DNA from: Hemerocallis citrina
Lineage: Eukaryota; Streptophyta; Magnoliopsida; Asparagales; Asphodelaceae
Direction: 5' to 3'
Assembly (NCBI GenBank): GCA_017893485.1
Contig: CM030366.1
Location: forward strand, 75,211,227-75,275,226
Length of the DNA: 64,000 nucleotides
Position 1 is the stretch's first letter. Each line of letters begins with the position of its first letter. The translations under genes and the position numbers were made by a program. Below, one piece after another: positions 1 to 11,400 of this stretch. The notes under the pieces were generated by a model. The model had not been told where the DNA came from and searched no databases. It saw only the letters and a list, made by a program, of their open reading frames with translations.

Positions 1-1084
1 AAATACAAATGAATGGTAACTGAGGTACAGTTTATGTGAAAGTAGAGTTATTTGTGAATATAGAGCTTTATGGGAAAGTAAAGTTATAGGAATATTTGTA
101 TAAGGCATAAAGTGATGGGCGTTAAGCGACTAATTTGTGAATAATTTCCAAACTAAAGATAAGTATGTTATGAGCGGGTATGAATATACATACAGGTGAT
201 GACTCAGAGAGTATTTGATGTGAAATCCCATTTATGATGTTTACATGTTCAGATTTCAGGTAAAATTTGATTATCTTGGTATTCGTAAATTCATTCTGTT
301 TTTACTTATAAAGTTTAATTTATTTGCTTAATTAATAAATTATACTCACACCAGAAATGGCTAACCCCTTAGTGTTTGGGGGGTTAGGGAGTCCCTGGAC
401 TATCCTAGATCCGCTACTGGTCCTCAGTAGTGCAGAGGTGAGGTGTAGATTCTATGGAGTGGAGCTTTTATTTTAAAATTGTTGTTTAAGTTTAATTATG
501 TGAATAATGAAATTTATGATTTAAATTGTATTTTAGATATATAAGTATGTGGATGATGATGATGAGTATAGTGTGGAGTGGCATGATATGTTTTTGACCC
601 GTACCCATCTCGTTGTGGAGTACCGGGTCCTGTGGTATGCTTTATAACTTATTTTCTAAAAACTTTACTACGTTTTCAAAGGAATTTATGGTTTTTAATT
701 GATAATTGATATCCTATTATGAGTTTGGCCCCCAGAGCATGATATTTATATTGCCTGTGTGATTCTGCTCATTTTGGCCTGTGGAGCCCATGATATTATT
801 GTCTGTGATGTGAGCTACGAAATTTAGAGCAAAATTTCGTAAGCTTTTTGGGTTTCGGGGCAGAAATTTCAGGGGAAACTCTGCCAAAATTTTCTTTGAA
901 ATATAACTATCTTAGTTTATGTTTAAAGTGATATAGAAATTGATATTTGTAATTATTGAAGTAAAACTATGATGGCAATAAAAGTATTTAAATTTTCGTG
1001 TTATTTACTGTGTTGAGATGCATTTAAAGGCAAAGATTGTAATTGTTTCACGGATGTCCGATAACGGGGATCCGGGGTGCTACA
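1..1084 (+). mobile_element. 3' part of a long Gypsy-type LTR, cut by the window edge
   Basis: Ends at 1084 in the CTACA terminus shared by other LTRs here (compare the TGTAACGCCCC start of the reverse-oriented copies). Positions about 340-940 are homologous, reverse-complemented, to the start of the LTRs at 21139 and 26282; the GGGGGTTAGG block near 380 and the GTTTGGCCCCCAGAGC block near 725 are easy anchors. The last 110 bp instead match the start of the LTR at 50842. No long coding frame is seen. The 5' end, and whether this is a solo LTR or part of a full element, lie outside the window. Confidence 0.75.
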
Positions 1085-1350
1085 GTCTTCTCCAACTTCT
1101 TAAAATCCATTCAACATCATTCAACACTATTCTACAAATTCATCAACCAATGCAAGTAACAAAAAAAGTTAAAAAGAGGCATTAGTTTTGATGATGATGG
1201 AGTGAGGAGGCCAGTGGTGGTGATGAGAAGGCAGATTTTTGGATTTGGATTTGGATTTTGAATTTTGGATTTTGGAGAAAGAAAGAGAAAGTGTGGGCTT
1301 GGATTTGGAAAAAAATCTTTTTTTTGGGGGGGTTTGAATTTTTTTCTTTT
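1085..1350. other. Unique spacer, no gene recognised
   Basis: AT-rich sequence with a purine-rich, GGATTTGG-like stretch around 1235-1280. Open frames here are short and low-complexity. I see no gene and no recognisable repeat boundary apart from the LTR end at 1084. Confidence 0.4.
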
Positions 1351-2266
1351 TTGTGGTAATATGCCACTTTTTGGAAATATTTGCGATTATGGGTCAGTAT
1401 TGAAACTATTAGCGCTCGTGGGTTACTTGGTGCTACGTCAGCAACGGTCGCTATTCTCATTAGCGGCATGTTCCTTTTAGAGGTCGCTAATGGGAATAAC
1501 AGCCCCTTTTTTTTAAAAAAAATAAAATTTTTGTTTACTGTCACTATTCCTATTAGCGACCAAAGCATATATGAAGTTGCTAATGGGATTAGCGACCTTT
1601 AATGAAATGTATTCCAACACTTGGAAAAATGTAGAGAGTTTTTTCTCGCTGAAAAAATTACAATCAATTTATTTTTGAAACTGAGGTTGCTATTTGGAAT
1701 AAAGACCTTAGTTGTACAAAAGCCGCTATTCCGAATAGAGGCCTTAGTTATATGAATATTTTGCACTTTTTACAAAGAACAAGGAGATTGAGTTTCCTAC
1801 TGAGATCGCTATTGCGAATAACGACTGAAGTATACTAAGGTCGCTATTCCCAATATTGATCTTAGTTGGGTGATTATTTTGCAAATCTTACAAAAAGTTA
1901 AAAGATTTAGTTTTCTACTGAGATCGCTATTCGGACTAGCGACCTCAGTTTTTTTTCTTTTTTTTTCAAAGAGAGTAAAAGCTTTATTAAAATTGCTAAG
2001 TGTCTCAATACATTCATTTGAGATCGCTAATCCCTTTAGCGACCTCATATATACTAAGGTCGCTAGTGGCAATAGCGACAACAAACAAAAAATTCCAAAT
2101 ATTTCAAAACAGATGCTGCTATTTTTATTAACGACTTTCAAAATGAAGAAGTTGTTAATAAGCGGTTACTACTGACGTAGCACCAAATAGTCAACAAGCG
2201 CTAATAGTTTTGAAACTAGTCCATAATCACAAATATTTTCAAAAAGCGGTCTATTACTGCAAAAAA
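1351..2266. mobile_element. Non-autonomous DNA transposon with ~95-bp inverted repeats and internal palindromes
   Basis: The left arm (about 1351-1450) and right arm (about 2160-2266) are inverted copies: both contain AAATATTTG, GATTATGG, ACTATTAGCGC and GGTGCTACGTCAG in mirrored order. The interior holds many imperfect palindromes of the form GGTCGCTAAT followed a few bases later by ATTAGCGACC (near 1448, 1490, 1549, 1575, 1805, 1920, 2025 and 2060). Long terminal inverted repeats with repeated internal palindromes suggest a Mutator-like or foldback element, but I could not fix a target duplication and no transposase is present. It sits just upstream of the COX6B promoter. Confidence 0.6.
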
Positions 2267-2322
2267 ATATGTGTGTTGGCTTGTAGACTGTGTCCCAAAA
2301 AGGGAAAAAGGAAAGGTTTACA

Positions 2323-2328
2323 TGGGCC
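2323..2328 (+). promoter_or_regulatory. TGGGCC site II element in the putative COX6B promoter
   Basis: TGGGCC lies about 150 bp upstream of the COX6B ATG, close to a possible TATA-like TATAATTA at 2335. Site II elements (TGGGCY) are known TCP-factor sites enriched in promoters of plant cytochrome c oxidase and other mitochondrial protein genes. The assignment rests on the motif and its position only. Confidence 0.4.
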
Positions 2329-2475
2329 GGTCGGTATAATTAGGAAAGCAAATCCGATCTCTTTTTTAACACCACCGCAACAAAACAACCATTGGCTCAT
2401 CCACTGTCTTCTACTCTTCATCTTCATCGGAATCGCTCCCTTTGTTCATCCTCTTCTTCATCAGAGGCAGCAGCC

Positions 2476-5400
2476 ATGGCTGAATCCCAGAAACCCCCAC
2501 CGAAAATGGTTTTGGGATTTGTTGGCATATTAACGGAAAATGTGGATGATTTCGTTATTTTCGCCGTCTCTTATGGTATTTGAGATCGTTAGCGAGACAC
2601 CTTATTCTGGTAGCATTCATGAATTATCGATAATCACTATTTACTGGACGTTTGGTGTTCACCTTCCATCGTGTTAATAGATATAACTAGCAATATATGG
2701 TTCTTGTATATATACCTGAGAACAGTAGCTGTATGGCATTTTTCTTCGCACTATGAATGTGTATAGAATGAAAACAAGATAGAGCTTGATGACGTGTGGA
2801 TCTTCAAATTAAAGAAATCCATTATTTCTACTACTGAGGAGTAGGACTAGCCTACCTTCCATATTCTGAACTTCGTAAGAATTTGTTGTGATGGTAAACA
2901 AAAATGAACATGTCATCTGATTGTTGGTTCCAGTTTGTTCTCTTTGTCTTAGAAAGAAGGGATGATGGATTTTTCTAAACATCTTTTGTGGCGAATAATA
3001 GAAATTGGCGTATAGGCATGCTATTGAACGATAATCGGTTTGGGTTTGTACGAGGAAGAAGAAGAGAGCGGCGATATGTTGAGTTTGGGTTTGCGCGAGG
3101 ACCAGAAGGGGTTTAAATTTTGGATTTGAGCCAGATTGAGCCCAAATAATGCAAACGAGCATGTAAATTAGAGGGGGAGATTTAATCGGTTAATCGGGCA
3201 CTTAAAATCGGTCGATTAACCACTAATCGGCCGATTATTCCGGATTAAATCACTAACTATTAAAATATTATAAATTACTAAAAAAAACTAATCGGTTAGC
3301 CTCCGATTAGCGATTAATTGGATATTAATCGAGCGTAATCGGGGATTTTAACTCCTTAGCTTGTAACATTCAGCAATGGTCATTACAAGAAAAAGAGCAG
3401 AAGCCAGTGGAGATTGAAACCCCTATTGACAAAGCAACTGATGATGAGAGTACTGCTGAGATTACCTCCACGGATGTTGCTGAGGAGAAGATTGATTAAA
3501 CTGCTATTGAAGAAAGTAATGAAACTACCGAGCAGGAAGTGGTGGAAGAAGTGGAAGAAGGTTCTGAAGAGAATTCTGAAATAAAGGTCTTCTTTTTCTT
3601 ATTGAATTTTTATTAATTTAGCTCTTATTGTACAGAACCTAATTTTTCTTGGATATCTGCAGAGAAAACAAACTCTTTTAGCGTACAATTCTAACAAAGC
3701 ATCTTATTGAATTATAGCTTGAGACAGCTCCGGCAGATTTTCGTTTCCCAACAACAAATCAGACAAGGCATTGCTTTACTCGCTATATTGAGTACCATAG
3801 GTATCATTTGAATGTGTTTGTGAATTACTACATTTTTACTTCCTGTTTTATCTTTCATCTAACAATTAGTTTACTGATTCATTGACTGGTATCTTGAATT
3901 CCAGATGCATAGCGGCAAAAGGGGAAGATGCTTCTGAGTGTAATAAATTTGCGAAATATTATAGTGCGCTTTGCCCCGGTGAATGGGTATGAAGTTTTTT
4001 CCTTTTAGTGCCATGTAACTGCAGTATTTAATTGATGACTATCTTTTTGGTAGTCCTCCAACTGGTATGCACTATGGCAAATTTTGTGTAGAACTATGAT
4101 CATTGTGAAAAGACCCTACCCGGAATTTATGGTAAGGGTTGAGGGTTTAGTATTGTATTAACTAGTGTTACCCTGTGCAAATTGCACAGCCTAAAATAGT
4201 TTTGAGGGACTTATAAAATTATATAGAACTCCAAACCATTAGAGAATTTGGAGAAACTTATGAATATTATTTCTACCGTTAGTACTGAAATCTTCATTAT
4301 CATCCACATATAAGTAGATGGTTTAGAGAATCACTACTAAAGCATAATGTTATCCAATTGAATATTACTAAAGCCAAAAAATTCATGCAATGAAAAAATA
4401 TCGCAAATTCAACTGATTTGTGTTAACTTGTATATTATAACATTATTAACATTCAGTAAATAGGTTATACATTAGAAACCATATATTATAGCACAGGTTA
4501 GGGCAAAGATGATAGATTAAGAAAATCATATAAAAATAATTTTATGAATTGTGTTTGCTTGAAAATCTAATTCTAAGTTAGGGAATGGGGGTGGGAAATA
4601 GGAAAAAACATTGGGGCCATTCCTATAGTCTGTCCAAAACCTCTGCTCAACCATCACCACAAATTTTCATCAAACCACATTTGAAAGGTTCAACAGCTTT
4701 CCAAACTATTTTCCAAAATGGAGAAGCAGAAGCAACAAGTTTTGGATTTTAAGTCCCAAACTTTGTCTTCTGTGGTTATTATTTTTAACAAGCGTAATCC
4801 TACAAAAGATCATCATCCTCAATAACTTTCCAAAGCCATTTCCCAAGGAGAGCAAAATTTTGATCTCTAAGATTGAGTACACCAAGTCCACCTTCCTTTT
4901 TGGATTTGCACACTCTATTCCAGGTACAAAGAGTTTTACCAATATAGTTATAAGAATTACCAGATGAGTAAAGATTCTTTCTATTCTTATCAATTCTTTT
5001 AATTACCCAAGAAGGAACATAAAATTAGGACATGATGTAAAGAGGAATGGAGGATAAAATGGAGTTAACAAGAGTTAACCTACCACTTCCAATAGATGTT
5101 TCCCAAACCATGATTTCAACTTGCTTTCAACCTTTTCAATCATAGGTAACCAATCATTTCTATGTAACTTTCCCCATCTAAGAGGAATACCAAGGTAAGT
5201 AATAGGAAAAGAATCAGCTAAGAAGTTGACAAAGTTAGAGATTTCAACTTGCCTACTAGTAGAACTACCTAACCAAATAACGAATGATTTATTGAAATTA
5301 ATGGACATGCAAAAGCCCCCTTCAAATAGGTATAAGAGTAATTTGAGTTTCCTAAGCGATTCTCCATTTGGTTTAGTAAAAATAATGGTGTCATTAGCAT

Positions 5401-8400
5401 ACTGTAAATTCAAGACACCTGTAAAACCATTGAAATCACCTGAACCTTCAATTAAATTTATATCCCAAGCTTGCTGTAATAATTTGCTGAATACTATCTA
5501 ACTTATATAAATTATTGTAAACATTATTTACCTTCATTGACTACTTTCCTAGCTTCCTGCGACCTTCATAGTTATCTTTTATCTTTCAAGCTTCTGCTCA
5601 TTCTATAGTTTTGCCAATCTGTATATGATTCCTTCTTTCCTTTAGCCACTTTTTAAAAATTTTCATTCCTCACCAACGCTCTCAGCCATCTATTTCATTC
5701 ATTTTCCCTTTTTGCTATTTTGTTGATGCAGTTAGATATATTGATAGTTTCATCATCTATTTTACGACTACATTCTTTTACTGTTTCCATCTTAATAATA
5801 TTTCTGCTCGTCTCCTTTCAGGTTCTACCATCAAGTTGTAGGTCTTATATTCATTTTAGTCCCTTCACTTTTTAATTCAAAGATCTATAATCAATCCATG
5901 ATGTGTGGTCAATTTTTCTCGTGGTATAACTTAAAGTCCTTGCATGCTTGGCTATTTAACGTCGTTAAAAATAATATCTCTCTGCCTTTTTATCTACTTG
6001 TAAAATGAATATTCATATATCTAGCATTGGTATCGGATCGGGTCGGGTCGGGTCCTTCACTACCCGGATCCAGACCCGGACCCGGACCCGTGAGGACCAG
6101 GTCCGGTTCTGGATCCGGGTCCTATTAAAATATTCCTACTCGTTCGGGTAGGAACGAGAGTTGAGCGGCGAGTGGAGGATTTAGAATAGAGGAGAGAAGA
6201 AAAAGACATGAGTTTTGAGTTTGGAAGAGAAAGATTTAGAATTAAAGAGGAAGGAAAGGAGCGATGAGGATAGAATATTTATTTTTATGTTGATTTTTTT
6301 GGATTTTTTTTAATGGGTCCGGGTCCGGGTCGAGTCTCTTTTGAGTGGATCCAGATCCGGACCCGAAAGTACAATGAGTCCCATTTTAGGACCCGAACCC
6401 GAACCTGGATAGGACGGGTCGGTTTTGGTCCAATGCCAAGTCCGGATCGGGTCCGGGTCGGATCTAGGTTTCGGGTATTTATACCAATTCTACATATATC
6501 TATTTGAAACATGTACAACATACACTAAAACAATTTACATGCACAAGTTCAATTTTTTTTTCAGTTATTGTTCACATTGTCGAGTAAGTTAATAAGTACT
6601 TGCATATTATTAACTAACTCTTAGTTGAGGTCATTTGCGTACCATTCGAATGTTTAAATCTCATGCTACTTACACTTGAAGTTCACTAACCTTATCTTAT
6701 TAAAAGATAATTACTTGAATTTTGTTTAATTACAATTTAACAAGTGGAAATTTATATTCCAAATTTCCAATAGTTCAAACTGCTAGAATGTAATGCATTT
6801 CGAAGGAATCTTTACACATTAGAATATTTTTTGAGATTTTTGAATATTTTAAGATATGTTTCTAGATTTGTTTTGAGCCTATTTATAGGCCTTGAGATTA
6901 ATGAGAAGTTATGCTATTCTTGATTAAAAAATTATCGTGTTGAGTTTTGCTCTTCATCTCTCCTTTGTGTGATACAATTAAGATTCAACTTATTAGGGTT
7001 TGTGATAAATTCTAGTACAATTTTAGGGTTTGTGATAAACTCTAAAATCTACCTCCAAATTAAAGAAAATCCCCAAATAAAATTAACCCAAACTCTAATC
7101 CCCAAATCCAAAACCGTAATCTCTCTTTATCTTCTTTCTCCAGATTCCCGACCAAACCCAACCCCCTTCACCGCCTTCGACCTCCACCGCCATCGACCGA
7201 AACACCACCTCCCTCCCTCGTCGATCGTGTCTCCCTCAGCCACCAGCGCCACCTCAAAACCCCCTGAACCCCGTCACCCTTCTCTGCCAGCCCCATTAAC
7301 AAAGCACCAAAAGAACCCGACTCTTTTTCCTCCTTTCCTCTCTGTTTCGACCGGCGACGCCATCAACGCCGCCCTGCCTCCTCAACGACTTCGCCGCCGT
7401 CGTCGACGTCAGCCAGTGATGCCGTCGACCACCCCTGCCATTGCTGACCTTAGTGCTGCTATCTTTTTCTGTGTTGTTGATTGTTGTGTTCTTCGCTGCT
7501 GTTCAACCCGAGATCTACGCTGAGTTCTTCGAATCCTTGGTATACTCTTTCCAATTCTCAAATATTTGTATTATACTACTTTATTATCTCTATTATATTA
7601 TTCAATCTAACTGTCGACCACAAATATTGAGATTGAGCATTCCACTTGCCTAATTATAGTACAAATCAGTATTGAATCTTTTACTTGCTAAGAACGCTTA
7701 GGAATTTAATTATTGATTGTTAGAACTGATATTAATTGGGTTTGTGAAACTTAATTCAATTCTTGAAAATCCATCAAACCGATTAATTGTTTAAAATTCC
7801 AACTTTGATCCGCATTATATGTTGGTAAAATTAATTCTTTAGGATTTTTGGAAATTCTCCATTTAGGGTTAGTTTTACATTATTTTGGTATCAGAGCGAA
7901 GGTTCTTAAAATCCTAGTTCTTGCATCATTTAGACATCAATTTTTTTGCATTCATTTAGAATCGTGTAGTCTTATTTCTTTCTTTTTTTATTTTAGATCA
8001 TTTCAGATTTATTATTAAAAAAAAATTAAAAAAACAAAAAAAACTACCACACACGATTCCTAGTTTTCCACTTTTGGTGAATGCGTCTTTGCAGCACCAT
8101 CTCAGATCCTAAAAAACCTTTCTTATCCTTCCCAAATCACCCAATTAGGAACCCTAGACCTCCCCAGCCTGAAATGGACAACTCTGATTTTTTTGCTACC
8201 CTAGCTGCCATTCAAGCAACTCTTGCCAATATCAATCAGAGGCTTGAGAAAGTAGAATTAAATCAAACTGTTGCCCCTGAGCTTCATGCTAATCGTCAGA
8301 TCCCTTAAGGGAATGCTTGTGACGATCGACGTCAAGAACATGACCCAGACGAACAATATAAGAAGAACATTAAGGCTGATGTTCCCCATTTTGAAGGCCA

Positions 8401-11400
8401 CATGGAACCCCAAGCTTATCTCGATTGGATTCGTGCCATGGACCACTACTTTGTGTGGTTTGACATGAGCGAAGCCCTGAAAGTTAAATTTGTCACAATG
8501 AAATTGACAGGTAAAGTTCAACAATATTGGACCAATCTTGAACATGCCCATAGAGGCTGATGCCTGACACCCATAGCCACTTGGGAAGCCATGAAAGAGA
8601 AGTTCTCTGAGAGATATGTACCGTTATCGTTCCACACCCGATTGTTAGATTCGTGGAACTAACTTTATCAAGAAAGTAAATCCACACGAGAATATGTTGA
8701 TAAGTTCGATGACTTCCTTATTCGGTGCAATGCATTAGGTAAAGAGAGTGAAGAACACTCTCTCTAGGTTCAGAACTGGACTACGAGCCGACCTTAGGAA
8801 CGAGCTAATTCATAGAAATATGGACTCACTAGCGGCAGCTTATGCCCTTGTCCTCTATATGGATTCCCTTAAAGTTAGTTCTCATTTTAAGTCGAGCGAT
8901 TCGAGAGATCATTCCTCTAGAATGACCTCTACTGATCCTTCTTGGCCTAAGCCTCTCTCAGTATCCCAACAAATCTTATCCCAGCAATCCTAACTCAAAT
9001 TTCAATTCACATTGAGATGAACATAAGGGTAAGAACACCGAAAGAGACTACTCTAAGATTGACCCTCTCACTAAGTGCTATAAATGTAAGGAATACGGTC
9101 ATGTTTCTAGCAACTGTCCCAGCCCCAGTAGGATCAATATTGTAGAGGGTACCGCTGTTATCGCTGATGATTCTGACAATGAGTTCTCCTATGAGCCTTT
9201 TGATGGTGATGACTTCGGTGAAGAAGAGGATGACCAGTATCTCCAGTGTATTCGGTCTATCCAATCACCCCACTTGAATGTAGTCAGATGTGCTTTGTCC
9301 CAGCCAAAAGAAGAAGATAATTGGAAGCGCGCTGCTATATTACACACCTTTACGACTATAGTTGGTAAAAACTGCAAGGTGATTGTTGACAGTGGGAGCT
9401 GCATCAACGCTGTCTCTTCTGTGGTCTTAACTAAGGTCGGACTTAAGGCTGAACCCCATCCATGCCCATACAAAGTATCTTAGATTGATGCGACAGCCCT
9501 CCAAGTAACACATCGATGTTTGGTCCCTGTGGACTTTAAAGCTTACAAAGAGGAAATCTGGTGTGATGTGCTCAAAATGGATGTGGGTCAAGTTATTTTA
9601 GGGAGACTCTGGTTATATGATCACGATGTAACCATATATGGTCGATCCAACCAATGTGTGTTCCAGCATAATGGACTAAAAATAAAGCTCATATTCGTGA
9701 GACCATGAACTGGTCCGCTGAAACAACACTGGCTTCCTCAAAAAGGGGCAAGGAAGTAATGTATATGGGCGAAAAGGAACTCACAAAAGAAATTGACAAA
9801 GGGGCTACCATTCTTCTACTCACAGCGAGAGAAGTCCCTAAAGATCCTAAATCACTTATTCCGCCTCAAGTTACTCCTATCCTATAGGAATTTGCAGATG
9901 TATTTCCTGTTGACCTCCCCAACCAGCTGCCTTCACTGCGTGACATCCAACACGCTATTGATCTGGTTTCGGGAGCGAGTCTTTCTAACTTGCCACATTA
10001 TCGGATGAATCAGACAGAGCATGCTAAGTTGAAAAGACAAGTTGATGAGTTATTAGAAAAGGGCTTCATCAGAGAAAGCTTAAGTCCTTGCGCTGTTCCT
10101 GACCTATTGACGCCAAAGAAAGATGGAACCTGGCGTATGTGTGTGGACAGCCGTGCCATAAACAAGATCACGGTGAAATATCGTTTTTCCATTCCTCGTT
10201 TAGATGACATATTGGACATGATGTCTGGTGCCACAATCTTTTCCAAGATTGATCTTAAAAGTGGCTACCACCAAATACGTGTCCGTCCAGTGATGAATGG
10301 AAGACCACCTTCAAGATGAAGGATGGCCTGTACGAATGGATGGTCATGCCATTTGGAATGACAAATGCTCCGAGCAAGTTTATGGGAATCATGACGCAAG
10401 TACTACGTCCCTTTATGAGCAAGTTCCTTGTGGTGTACTTTGATGATATTTTCTTTTACAGCCGTTCCGTTGGGCAACATCTTGACCATTTGAGGCAAGT
10501 CTGCGGTGTTTTGAGGAAGGAACAGCTTTACGCTAATCCTACCAAATATACCTTCTTCTCCGATCAGACTATTTTTCTGGGATTTATTATTTCTGTTCGA
10601 GTGTCTGCTGACCCAGAAAAGATACGAGCTATTACTGAATGGCCTAAGCCTCGCAATATTCGTGATGTGTGGAGTTTTCATGGCCTTGCCACCTATCGTC
10701 GATTTGTGCAAGGATTTAGCACAATTATGGCTCTGATAACCGATTGTTTGAAGAAAGATGAATTTGTCTGGTCGAAAGAAGCCACGAAAGCCTTCGAAGA
10801 GATCAAGAAGAGAATGACTCAGACACCTGTCATGAGGTTGCCTGATTTCACTAAAGTTTTCGAAGTAACGTGCGATGCTTCAGGTATTGGTATAGGTGTA
10901 GTCCTCAGTTAAGAGAGTCATCCTGTTGCTTATTTCAGTGAAAAGCTGAACGAAGCAAAACAAAAATACTTCACTTATGACAAGGAATTCTATGCGGTAA
11001 TTCAGTCACTTAGCTATTGGCGACATTATCTCCTGCCGCAAGAATTCGTCATTTTCTCAGACCATGAGGCTTTAAGATTCCTTAATTTTCAACAAAAGTT
11101 GAATCCGAGACGTGCTATATGGGTATAGTTCCTACAAGAATATTCATATACCATCAGCCATACAAAAGGGATTGATAATAAGGTCGCGGATGCGCTCAGG
11201 CGATGTCACATGATCTTATCTACATTGCGCACCGAAATTATTGGTTTTGAGAGATTAAAAGATGAGTATGCCTCTGCTCAGATTTTCACGAGATCTACAC
11301 CTCTTTGAAGGATGACATCACTCGAGTGATAGATGATTATTTCCTGAAAGATGATTATCTCTTCGATCACTCCAAACTGTGCATTCCTAGTACATCATTA

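Noticed and set aside
6969..7653. Pro-rich and short frames in the chromovirus 5' LTR (and 13060-13751 in the 3' LTR)
   Set aside because: Both occur at the same place in both LTRs and precede the PBS; they are LTR leader sequence.
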